Source: JACCYQ01 sp036675565 (GTDB taxonomy: Bacteria; Bacteroidota; Bacteroidia; Chitinophagales; Chitinophagaceae). From it: 38,783 nt of DNA. The notes under the pieces were generated by a model. That model saw nothing but the letters and a program-made list of their open reading frames with translations, made no database searches and was not told where the DNA came from. The stretch covers positions 1 through 38,783 of the forward strand of contig JAKFER010000086.1 in assembly GCA_036675565.1 (NCBI GenBank), written 5' to 3'. The first letter of the stretch is position 1. Every line of letters begins with the position of its first letter. This document shows positions 27,901-35,300 of this stretch, piece by piece. The position numbers were made by a program, and so were the translations under genes.

Positions 27901-29742
27901 GGATCGATCCCCTTTTTCGTAGGCATAACGATCCTCGATCAGGTTTGACCTTCTATCGTACGTTACAATATCAATCACCTGCGCATTAAAAATTTCCCGC
28001 ATTTTTTCGCCCACCAGTTCATAAATGCCCTGGATATCCATTTCACGGGCAAGTCCTTCCTGTACACTATTGATGACGGCCAGTTCAGCAGTTCTTTGTT
28101 CGGTTTGTTTTAACAGGCTTACTGTTTCATTAAAGTGACGTGCACTTTCCAGCGCCACGCTCATACTGTTGGCCAGTGTAGTTAGCAGGTTTATATCTGG
28201 TTCTGAAAAAGCATTTTCTTCATCCACATTCTGCAAACTGATTACTCCATTTACCGATCCACTGGCCATCATGGGTACAAGAACCAGCGATTTAGCTCCT
28301 TCGCCTACGACAACCGTATTATCATATGTTGATCGTTTTCCTTCTACATCTTTATTAATCACAAGGGGTTGTCCAGTATTTATTACCTGTTTACGAAATC
28401 CATTTGGTTCCCTTGGTCCCAACATGGTACGATCACCTTTTTCATAAGCATAGCGGTCTTCGATGAGGTTTGTTGTTTTATCATAGGTAACAATGTCAAT
28501 TACCTGCGCATTGAAAATCTCCCTCATTTTTTCACCCACTAAATCATAAATGGCATTGATGTCTAATTCTCGGGCAAGTCCTTCCTGCACACTGTTAATA
28601 ACAGCCAGTTCAGCAGTACGTTGTTCTGTTTGTTTTAAAAGGCTGATCGTTTCATTAAAATGGCGTGCACTTTCAAGTGCAACACTCATACTGTTGGCGA
28701 GTGTGGTTAATAAATTAATATCGGAATCGGTAAATGCATTTTCATGATCCAGGTTCTGGAGGCTTATAATCCCAACTACTTTGCCGGTTGCGATCATTGG
28801 AAAAAATATTTGAGATTTAGCCATTTCTCCAATTATGACTTCATTCCCAAACTGCATACTTGCCTCTTCAACATGTTCATTATGAAGAAGCATTTCTCCT
28901 GTATCAATTACATGCTTACGAAAACCTTTTGGCTCCCGGGGCCCAACTAATGACCTGTCTCCTTTCTCATACGAGTATCGGTCTTCGATAAGGTTCGTTT
29001 TCCTGTCATATGTTACAATATCAATGACCTGTGCGTTGAAGATCTCCCTCATTTTTTCTCCTACTAATTCATAAATGGCTGTAATATCCAGTTCACGTGC
29101 AAGACCTTCCTGCACACTGTTGATAACAGCCAGTTCCGCGGTACGCTGTTCGGTTTGCTTCAGCAGCATATTTGTTTCGTCAAAAAGCCTGGCATTCTCC
29201 AGTGCCACACTCATACTGTTGGCTAATGTTGTCAGCAGGTTTACATCATTTTCGGTAAAAGCATGTTCTTTATCAAGATCCTGCAGGCTGATCATTCCTT
29301 TTACTTCATTGCCTGTAATGAGCGGGACAAAAACAGCGGATTTTGGGATTTCACCATGAATTACTTTGCTTTTAAATTGCTGGCTTCTTTCTTCCAGGTC
29401 TTCATTGATTAATAATAATTGCCCGGTTTTAATAACCAGTTCTCGGAAACCTGCCGGTTCCCAGGTGCCTACAAGGGTGCGATCTCCTTTTTCATAGGCA
29501 TATCTGTCTTCTAATAAATTTGTTTCAGGATCGTAAGTAACTATATCTATAATTTGGGCATTAAAAATATGGCGGATCTTTTCACCCACTAATTCATAAA
29601 TGGACTGGATGTCCATTTTTTTAGCCAGGCCGTCCTGCACGCTATTGATCACAGCAAGTTCTTCTGTACGCTGATTAAGTTGGGCTGATTTTTCTGCAAG
29701 TGCAAGTTCAAGTTCTGCAACCCGCTCTTCGTAGTTACTCAT
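21913..29742 (-). CDS. Giant soluble hybrid histidine kinase with twelve tandem GAF domains
   Basis: The 2609-residue chain has no signal peptide or membrane helix. After a short coiled coil (1-28) come twelve GAF units of about 175 residues, each opening with a helix like AELAVINSVQEGLA and closing with LLTTLANSMSVALENARLF. Next are a HisKA domain (His2147 in STVSHELRTPL), a HATPase_c domain (NLISNAVKF, DTGIGIAPED, GTGLGLPICKEI), and receiver 1 (about 2408-2520, Asp2461 in LLDIMMPELNG). Receiver 2 (about 2530-2609) is degenerate: Asn replaces the phosphoacceptor Asp (IIIINSLLSG) and the domain stops early. GAF domains bind small ligands or mediate dimerisation; their ligands here are unknown. 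It heads a cluster with a receiver, cyclase, HD hydrolase and Cap15-like gene, and so probably acts as the cytoplasmic sensor. Confidence 0.95.
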   Translation of the reverse strand: MSNYEERVAELELALAEKSAQLNQRTEELAVINSVQDGLAKKMDIQSIYELVGEKIRHIFNAQIIDIVTYDPETNLLEDRYAYEKGDRTLVGTWEPAGFRELVIKTGQLLLINEDLEERSQQFKSKVIHGEIPKSAVFVPLITGNEVKGMISLQDLDKEHAFTENDVNLLTTLANSMSVALENARLFDETNMLLKQTEQRTAELAVINSVQEGLARELDITAIYELVGEKMREIFNAQVIDIVTYDRKTNLIEDRYSYEKGDRSLVGPREPKGFRKHVIDTGEMLLHNEHVEEASMQFGNEVIIGEMAKSQIFFPMIATGKVVGIISLQNLDHENAFTDSDINLLTTLANSMSVALESARHFNETISLLKQTEQRTAELAVINSVQEGLARELDINAIYDLVGEKMREIFNAQVIDIVTYDKTTNLIEDRYAYEKGDRTMLGPREPNGFRKQVINTGQPLVINKDVEGKRSTYDNTVVVGEGAKSLVLVPMMASGSVNGVISLQNVDEENAFSEPDINLLTTLANSMSVALESARHFNETVSLLKQTEQRTAELAVINSVQEGLAREMDIQGIYELVGEKMREIFNAQVIDIVTYDRRSNLIEDRYAYEKGDRSMLGPREPKGFRKHVIETGEMLLHNSGVAEASIQYGNELLIGGMAKSQVFFPLTSSGKVAGIISLQNLDYENAFTDSDISLLTTLANSMSVALESARLFDETTNLLKQTEQRTAELGVINSVQEGLARELDIQAIYELVGEKIREIFNAQVIDIVTYDKRTDLIEDRYAYEKGDRTLIGQRKPKGFRKHLIETGQLIVINKDYEEKSVLYNNTVLIGDHPKSIVLVPMKSGNAVTGVISLQNLDKEEAFSESDISLLTTLANSMSVALENARLFDETNRLLKETEQRNAELAVINSVQESLVAKMDIQGIYELVGEKIREIFNAQVIDIVTYDPVKNLVEDQYSYEKGDRTLLGPRPPKGFRKHVIHTRQTLVINDHADEMALEYNNEVLIGEKPKSFVLVPLIAGGDLTGIISLQNVDKEHAFPESDVKLLTTLANSMSVALENARLFDETSRLLKETEQRTAELAVINSVQEGLARELDIQSIYDLVGDRIRDLFNAQGVIIANLDQEKGVEHFKYAMENGKRFYLQPRPLDKLRQHLIKTKQKIVINKNFEEAFANFGMKVAPGTELPQSALYVPLIIGDKITSYVSLQNVDEENAFSESDVRLLETLSNSMSVALENARLFDETSRLLKETEQRTAELAVINSVQEGLAKELDMQAIYDLVGDRIGQLFVNAQAIIIANLDLEGKIETFNYTIEDGERYYPESRPFDKLRKHLVQTKQKVVINNAGESFVWFGNKTVAGTKPMQSGLFVPLIIGNKITSYISLQNNDKEDAFSDSDIRLLETLANSMSVALENARLFDETNRLLKETEQRTAELAVINGVQDGLARELDMQAIYNLVGDRLCALFPDTQTLVIRTFDHKTMMEDFQYAIEKGERMQVEPRPLIWANKLLVKTKQSLLINENYEEISRKYGGTGVTKGQPPKSAVFVPMIVGDVVKGSISLQNVDKEDAFTESDLRLLTTLCNSMSVALENARLFDETTHLLKETEQRTAELAVINSVQDGLVREMDINAIYELVGERLCNLFNTQTVLIRTFDHEKELEHWRYIIEKGERHFSEPRPLIWANKHLIENRKPIIINDNYLETSVKYGGSGVSMGLPPKSAVFVPMIVGDVVRGSVSLQNVEIENAFSESDLRLLTTITNSMSVALENARLFDETTHLLKETEQHKAELAVINSVQEGLVREMDMKAIYELVGYRICELFDTQTVVIRTFDHKAGNEEWQFIIEKGERLYSKPRPFNWANKLLIKSKQPLIINENYLDVAKENGGTGVTKGLPPKSALFVPMIVGDVVRGSVSLQNVEKENAFSNADLRLLTTLTNSMSVALENARLFDETAHLLAEAKQRASELTTVNSISKALASMLDPQELIKLVGDQLRDLFSANIVYLAVVEQSTNTIYFPYQFGDNMLPMPLGEGLTSKIILTGQPLLINKDVNELSQQLGVGAVGIPASSYLGVPIPVGEEIIGVLSVQSTEQENRFNESDQRLLSTIAASVGVALRNAKLFEEVQQSKMEAEAASKIAEKANEAKSAFLSTVSHELRTPLTSVLGFTKIIRKRLDEKIFPLVDQQDAKTTKAINQVSENLQVVISEGERLTHLINDVLDLAKIEAGKMEWNHESVSLFEVTERAIAATASLFDQKPIGLIKNIERNLPPIEGDRDKLIQVIINLISNAVKFTDTGSVTCNLFKKGTEIVFSVTDTGIGIAPEDFGAVFEQFKQVGGDTLTDKPKGTGLGLPICKEIIDHHGGRIWLESEVGKGSTFYFAIPFKKIKAASSKPMHLDALIKQLNEQVLFSKIKTNGKHATILVVDDEESIRSLLHQELNEAGYLVEEAANGKEALESIRKTRPDLILLDIMMPELNGFDLAAILKNDPLTMDIPIIVLSIVQDKARGFRIGVDRYLTKPIDTAQLFAEVGTLLEQGKSKKKVMVVDEDMGTVNTLTDVLKTKGYLVVESSEKELVQKAIAAQPDIIIINSLLSGKQEIVQTLRFEMGLENVVFLVYQ
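23430..29710 (-). repeat. Twelve in-frame tandem repeats of about 525 bp encoding GAF domains
   Basis: The conserved INSVQ-type segment recurs at about 29640, 29115, 28590, 28067, 27540, 27016, 26490, 25962, 25434, 24903, 24375 and 23850, a spacing of 523-531 bases. By sequence the units fall into blocks. Units 1-6 share VIDIVTYD...YEKGDR; units 7-8 share IIANLD and a GKRFY/GERYY type motif; units 9-11 share TQTxxIRTFDH and EKGER. Unit 12 is divergent (VVEQSTNTIYFPYQ) and is probably the ancestral, kinase-proximal GAF. This suggests stepwise unit duplication and possibly gene conversion. Confidence 0.9.
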
Positions 29743-29916
29743 GGCAGTTGTTCAATTAATAAAAACAATGAGGCTTTTCTGATCAGAATGGATAAACGCG
29801 TTTTCAGAAAAAATAAAGTGGAGTAAGGATAAATGCAAAATGAGCTCCCTAAATATAACTAATTCTGCATTTACCTGAAAGCTATATTTATGATGGAATT
29901 AAAATGGATAATAATT

Positions 29917-29934
29917 GATAAAAGTTATTTTATC
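29917..29934. promoter_or_regulatory. Perfect dyad GATAAAA-GTTA-TTTTATC upstream of the kinase cluster
   Basis: Two 7-base arms with a 4-base spacer lie about 175 bases upstream of the kinase start codon. The symmetry fits a dimeric regulator site. It could equally be a small hairpin in the 5' leader. It is AT-rich, so chance occurrence is possible. Confidence 0.35.
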
Positions 29935-29941
29935 ACAATTC

Positions 29942-30002
29942 TTGCTAATGCTGGAGGAACCAGTTGTACTGGTAATTAAAACAGAACATCAGCAATTTTT
30001 TT
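29942..30002 (+). terminator. Terminator-like nested hairpin with T7 on the plus strand
   Basis: TTGCTAATG (29942-29950) pairs with CATCAGCAA (29987-29995) with one mismatch. An inner hairpin ACCAGT-TGT-ACTGGT (29959-29973) lies inside, and seven Ts follow (29996-30002). No annotated plus-strand gene ends here, so it would terminate an unannotated plus-strand RNA; on the minus strand it would be part of the kinase cluster's leader. Confidence 0.4.
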
Positions 30003-30081
30003 ATAAATAAATAAATGTAAATAATAACCTGGGTCAAAAAAATAGGTGATCAATTTTTTGAATGGGAAGTAGGGGTCTAAC

Positions 30082-30198
30082 TTAAATGCTATAAACTTCA
30101 TTGAGAGCTTTTAACCTTCCAATATTGATACTGCTTATTTCAACCATGCCCTGTTCATCTACAATAACTAAGCTGCCCTTTTCTTTTATGTGGATGGA
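30082..30198 (-). other. Short open frame, possible gene remnant
   Basis: The minus-strand frame after a double stop (TAA-TAA at 30199-30204) reads through a protein-like stretch (KEKGSLVIVDEQGMVEISS, then NIGRLKALNEVYSI) to TAA at 30082. The only ATG is internal (30147), which would give 21 residues. The composition looks like the C-terminal scrap of a real protein and may be a decayed gene end. It sits directly downstream of the OmpA-like gene. I do not recognise the family. Confidence 0.25.
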
Positions 30199-30239
30199 TT
30201 ATTACCTGGTAAATCAGATATTTTGCTAAGCGGTAATAA

Positions 30240-31538
30240 TTACATCTTTACAAATTCAACTCTCCTGTTATTTGCACGACCTAATTCAGTTGAATTATCA
30301 TCCACAGGTGATTTTTCTCCCATTCCGGCAGATTCAAGATTGCTGGCCGGTATTTCAAAATGAGTAATTAGTGCGCTTACCACAGCATTGGCTCTTTTGT
30401 TAGAGAGCTCCTGGTTAAAAGCATCATCACCCTGCGCATCAGTATGGCCAATTACCTGGATCTTGACTTCGGGATTTTGTTTCAGGTAATCTGCTACTGT
30501 TTTTAAAATGCCAAAGGACTCTTTCAGGATGGTTGCCTCATTCGTTTTAAAATATATGCCCGTTGTACTAAAACGGCCATTTTCAAGTAATTGAGACCTT
30601 ATATCTTCTTTTGACTCTGCAATTTTGAAATTTGAAATAAGCACATGCAGGCCTTTGTCGGGATGAATTTCATATGCCTGGAATAGAATGTACCGACCCA
30701 TATTACCAACAAGAAGCGATGGAATATCTACCAATTTTTCTTCATCCATCCAGATGCGTAGCCGGTTTTTATTAACAGCTATGGAGAAATGAACCAATTG
30801 GTCTGCTTTCATTCTTTGACTCAATTTGGTATTGATGCGAGGCGTTTTTTCTGCACCTGAATTACCAATAGTAAGGCTACCAGATTGATGAAGACTAATA
30901 TTCAAATTTGCATGACCCCCTGCATTACCTAAAGCATAGCTTTTCTTTTTTAGAAAGCCGATTGTTAATGCATTGCCAGATTTATTTCCTTCCATTCCGT
31001 TTGTCACCAGATCAAACTCTACTGTATAATTTTCGGGTAATTCTCCGGTGCTAGGCATATAACCAGACCTGCCTGAAAAGGATAACCATTTTCCAGGGTA
31101 TACAGAATTATTTACTACCTGTCCGGACCCACTTGTTTCCCATTGAAGCGGAAAATCCCCCAGCTGATCTTTTTCAAAATCATCATAGAATAATATTTTA
31201 TTTCCAGGCTCAAATGTGAATTTAGTATAAACGCCAAAGTTTTGTGATTCATTTGTTACGTTGGTATCTGCAGTTTCCGTTTCATTTACATCCTGTATAA
31301 CTTCATCCTCGTTGTTTGTGCCATTCTCTTTTTTATGCTTCTTTTTAAAAATTGATTTCACGCCTTCAAGCCCTTTATCAACTCCCTGGTTAACACCTTC
31401 TGCAGTTTTTTGTTCTGCTTTTTGTTCGGCCGTCTGCTTAGCTGTTTCCTTAACTTTTTTAATAATTTTTTGAGCTGAAATTTGGGATGAATTTAGAATC
31501 ATCATTGAACAGAAGAAGAACAAAAAAAACCTTTGCAT
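30240..31538 (-). CDS. OmpA-family outer-membrane/peptidoglycan-associated protein
   Basis: The 432-residue product has a signal peptide (about 1-22, ending SAQ), then a Lys/Glu/Gln-rich probable coiled coil (25-80) and an acidic linker. A jelly-roll-like middle domain follows (about 105-310; FYDDFEKDQLGDFP, ENYTVEFDLV), and then a C-terminal OmpA domain (about 325-432). The OmpA domain shows IQVIGHTDAQGDD and LSNKRANAVVSAL, with GRANNRRVEFV at the end; these include the Asp and Arg that bind diaminopimelate in OmpA-like domains. It probably tethers an exported domain to peptidoglycan. The ATG at 31538 is preferred over a TTG at 31547. A well-matched promoter lies about 90 bases upstream, so it is transcribed apart from the two-component genes. 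Confidence 0.9.
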   Translation of the reverse strand: MQRFFLFFFCSMMILNSSQISAQKIIKKVKETAKQTAEQKAEQKTAEGVNQGVDKGLEGVKSIFKKKHKKENGTNNEDEVIQDVNETETADTNVTNESQNFGVYTKFTFEPGNKILFYDDFEKDQLGDFPLQWETSGSGQVVNNSVYPGKWLSFSGRSGYMPSTGELPENYTVEFDLVTNGMEGNKSGNALTIGFLKKKSYALGNAGGHANLNISLHQSGSLTIGNSGAEKTPRINTKLSQRMKADQLVHFSIAVNKNRLRIWMDEEKLVDIPSLLVGNMGRYILFQAYEIHPDKGLHVLISNFKIAESKEDIRSQLLENGRFSTTGIYFKTNEATILKESFGILKTVADYLKQNPEVKIQVIGHTDAQGDDAFNQELSNKRANAVVSALITHFEIPASNLESAGMGEKSPVDDNSTELGRANNRRVEFVKM

Positions 31539-31626
31539 AATAGACAAGTTTAATGGTTAATAGCTTGTACCAGGAAATTGAAATGCAGTTTGTCTATACC
31601 AGAGTGCGGAAAAAGGTAGCATCATT

Positions 31627-31657
31627 CAAATATACTTTATGAGTATAGTTTGTACAA
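31627..31657 (-). promoter_or_regulatory. Bacteroidota promoter (-33 TTG, -7 TATATTTG) for the OmpA-like gene
   Basis: On the minus strand TTG (31657-31655) is followed after 20 bases by TATATTTG (31634-31627), matching the consensus TTG-N19-TAnnTTTG closely. The predicted transcript start is near 31620, giving a leader of about 80 bases before the ATG at 31538. This is the best-matching promoter in the window. Confidence 0.65.
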
Positions 31658-31700
31658 TCATCTTTTAGGGTGAGAAAAGCAGTGAGGCATATTTGTCCTC

Positions 31701-32339
31701 CTATGAAATTATTTTTTCAGCAAGGATTTTTGCAATGGCTTCTTTGCCGCAGTTTACATGAAGTTTACGATAAATATTGCGTAGATGACTGCGCCCTGTA
31801 TCATAAGTAATGCCTACTTCTGCTGCAATAAGTTTAACGCTATAGCCTTTAACAAGTAACTTCAAAATTTCAGTTTCCCTTGTAGTCAGGTGAAAATGTG
31901 TCCAGGATGTTTTTGTTTTGTTACGGAATGAGTGAAGTACTTTTTTTGCAATGGTTGGAGATAACGGCGATCCTCCATTACAGACTTCTTCAATGGCGTT
32001 TAACAAACTGTACAAGGAGGTCTTCTTAAGTATGTATCCATCTGCGCCTGCACAAAGACACTTAAATAATTTATCATCATCTTCAAATTGTGTATACATG
32101 ATAATAAAGGTATCAGGCCTGGCTTCTTTTATTATTGAAATAGCCTCTATGCCACTTCTGCCTGGCATATTAATATCCAAAACAATAAGGTCCGGATTTT
32201 TTTCTATTACCAATTCCGAAATATTTAAAACATCGGGGTAATCGCCCAATAACAAATACTTATTGCTGGTATTTATTAGTTTAACCAGCATGCTTCTTAA
32301 TTCTGAATTATCTTCAAACAAAAGCAGGCTTAATGGCAT
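31701..32339 (-). CDS. NarL/FixJ-family response regulator
   Basis: The 212-residue protein has a receiver domain (about 3-122; Asp10 in LFEDN, phosphoacceptor Asp55 in IVLDINMPG, Thr83-region TQFED, Lys in YILKKTS). A LuxR-type HTH follows (about 148-207; LTTRETEILKLLVKGYSVKLIA). The HTH recognition segment reads GITYDTGRSHLRNIYRKL, where Asp-Thr-Gly-Arg-Ser replaces the usual (D/E)TVK.H, a modest variation. The gene starts 9 bases after the propeller kinase stop, so the two form an operon and a cognate pair. Its targets are unknown. Confidence 0.93.
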   Translation of the reverse strand: MPLSLLLFEDNSELRSMLVKLINTSNKYLLLGDYPDVLNISELVIEKNPDLIVLDINMPGRSGIEAISIIKEARPDTFIIMYTQFEDDDKLFKCLCAGADGYILKKTSLYSLLNAIEEVCNGGSPLSPTIAKKVLHSFRNKTKTSWTHFHLTTRETEILKLLVKGYSVKLIAAEVGITYDTGRSHLRNIYRKLHVNCGKEAIAKILAEKIIS

Positions 32340-32348
32340 ATGCTGAAA

Positions 32349-35300
32349 TTAAGAAAAATATTTCCAGGTAAAAATCCTCCTTATGTGTGATGTTTTTTCA
32401 AAAGGCATCCTGATGGAAATTGATGTTCCGCTACCAGATTGTGAATCAATCCTGACTTTCCCTTCCCATTTGCTAATGCGAGATTGAATATTTTTGAGGC
32501 CGTTTCTATCTGCTGTTTCATTTTTTGTAAATCCTTTTCCATCATCTTTTACCAATAGAAACAAATTTTTAGCATCCGATTTCAACTCAATAAATACATG
32601 GCGGGCATGGGCATGTTTATTTATATTATTAAGAATCTCTTTAAAGGAAAGAAATAAATCCCTTTTTTGTTCAACACCTAACAGATCTGTATTTACTTCA
32701 TCATCTATTTTCAGTATAAGTTCTGTATGATTGGTATTGTATAATTCACTGGCGTAACGTCTCATCCTGGCGGAGAAATCGCCGCTTTCTTCCTCTACGT
32801 GCTGCATGTGATGCACTATCTCATCTAATGCTTCTCCCGAAGCTAATGCTTCATCAATAATTCTCTGTAGAAATATTTTCTTTTCGTGTATGGGCGTTAT
32901 ATCATTCTCACCCATTTCGGAAAGTACCCTGATATTGGTAAGCCGGGAGCCAATATCATCATGGAGATCGGTTGCTATTTTTTCCCTGATAGCATTTACT
33001 TTTTTTATTTGCCCTACCCTGTACCGGTAGAAGCCATACAAAATCAAAAAAACAGCTAATGCAATAAATAGATAAAACAATAATGTTTGATGAAAAGCAG
33101 GTTTGATGCTGAATTGAATTTCTGCCATATATGGCTGATTGTCGTTTACAAAACCAGCTTGTCGTATTTGCAAGTGATAGTCACCATGCTTTAAATTGTT
33201 TAGGTTTAGGTAGGATGCAGGCCCTGTGCTGATCCATGTTTCATCATCATTCAACCGGTATTCAAAATCTGAATGCGGTAAATTATAATCGTAGTCTGGA
33301 ATAGCGAAATCAATCCTTAAGTCGTTTTTTTTATAGGAGAGTGAAATGGGCCGGGTAAAATCAATGACTTCATTAGTTTTTAACACTTTGATACTGGTTA
33401 TAAAAACTTTTTTCTTTTGACCAAGAACACCAATGGCTTTATTTGGGATTAGCGATATGTTATTTGAGAAGCCAGCCAGGATGGTTTTCGTTTCGGGTTC
33501 ATAAACTAATTTTTGTAAACTATTTGATTCCTGTGGTAATCCATTTTTTGACGAAAAGGCAGATAGGTTACCGGATTTTGTATTATACACAACAATGGAG
33601 TGCCGGAGATTCATCCAGATTAAAGAATCGTCTGTTAACAGTAAACTGCTAGCATTATCATCAGCCTGGTCATTGGTCGTAAGTTTCCTGCTGATAGTAT
33701 TTTTTTTTAAATCAAAATTTACCAGGCCGAATGAGTTGATAAAAAACCAAAAATTATTGGTCTTGTCAATAACAATTCCTGAGCAATCAAATCGATTTAG
33801 TATGTTACCTGGCCATTTGTTGATGAGCGTATCAAATGCTTTTTTCTGCCTGTTATACCTGGTTATTCCATCTTCCCAATGTACCATCCAAATATTACCC
33901 ATTGTATCCTCTGCAAATGCACCTGCATTTCTCATAGGAAAATCTGCTGCTGATTTTCCTGGTTTTATATGGATTAAGCTGTCCCGCTTTTTATTTATTT
34001 TCCATACTCCGCCTGTCTGCCCACCACTTAACCAAATTTCGCCATCAGCACTTTGAAATGACTTTTCAATAATTATTTTGGAATAAAAGTTATTTGAATA
34101 TCGAATGTTGAATGGGCTGGCCGCATAGGTATTGCAGTCCAAAAAAAATGCGCCGTATTTGGTGCCTACCAAAAGCGTATCCTGTGACCACGCAGAAATA
34201 CTTATAATAAAGTTTCTGTCCGTTGGGTTTTTAAAAAGATCAATTCTTTTAATAAATCGGCGATTTTTATCTAATACAATCACCCCTGAATTTTCAGAGA
34301 ATCCACCAATCCAGGTCTTATTTTGATGTAATAAGATTGCAGTAACTGGATGGTATCCCTTTTTTTTTATAAATGGCTCAATAGAAATATTTTCAATACT
34401 GCTATTTCTGTCATTCCCATAAAATATACCGGATTCAGTTCCCAGCCAATAATTTCTATCTACATCCAACAATACATATTGACAGAATAAATTGGACCCC
34501 ACCCGCTCAGATATCAATTGTAGGTTATGGTTGTTGCTGTTATAGCGGAAAATAAAAAAACCATCTCTTGCTGTGGTGATGGTCAGTAAACTATCTGAAT
34601 GAAACTGGATTTTTGAATCCCACCGGATATTATTTTTTACAACAAAAGGTAATTTTTGTACAATAACCTTTTGTTTTTTTATGTCTAAAATATACAGGCT
34701 ATCAATAAAAGACCAGTGATCAATAAAAAACAACTGATCGCTTTGATTGGATTCAAATACATAGCTATCGTCACGCACCTTCAAAAAGTCCTTTAATAAT
34801 TTAAAACTGTCCGGTAAATCAGTAACCTTGATTATTTTTTTTAAATAACTGTCATAATAGTAGTATCCCGCTGTGGTTAATAACAAAGCATCTCCATTTG
34901 TAAAAGTGGTTATGCCAGTTGTAAAATGCAATCTCTTAATCCCTAAATCCATTACATCAAACCCGGCTTCTACCATTGTGATTAAGTTTCCGTTCCAATC
35001 AACAACATACACACCATTCAGGGTTCCAAGAATTATTTCATTTTTATCTGTATATCCTAAATGACGAACATTATTTGCATACACATCCAGTTCCGGGACA
35101 GAAGTAATAGTAATGGTTCGCATTTCACTTGTCCATGTATTCAAAACAACCGCTCCATACCGGGTGCCCATAATAATATATTGGGGAGGTCCTTTTTTTA
35201 TATCCCATATTGTATTGCCCTTTAAATCGCTGTTATTTGTATTAAATACTGTAAAATTTTTGCCGTCAAACCTGCTTAAACCATTATGGGTACCCAGCCA

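Larger units (their letters stand above)
29743..30239. other. Non-coding 497-base region upstream of the GAF-kinase cluster
   Basis: This is the divergence zone upstream of the cluster start (29742) and downstream of the OmpA-like gene (stop at 30240), both on the minus strand. It contains a perfect dyad (29917-29934), a nested hairpin with a T-run on the plus strand (29942-30002) and a short open frame near the right edge (30082-30198). I found no exact TAnnTTTG box on the minus strand close to the kinase start, so the cluster promoter is not identified. Confidence 0.6.

Noticed and set aside
23846..29359. Many plus-strand open frames of 60-146 codons opposite the GAF kinase
   Set aside because: They recur with the 525-base period of the repeats, have repetitive Ser/Ala/Cys-rich translations and lie wholly opposite a strongly supported gene; they are antisense shadows.
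23430..29710. Regular repeats suggesting a CRISPR array or satellite DNA
   Set aside because: The unit is about 525 bases, in frame, and encodes a GAF domain each time; there are no short repeats with unique spacers.
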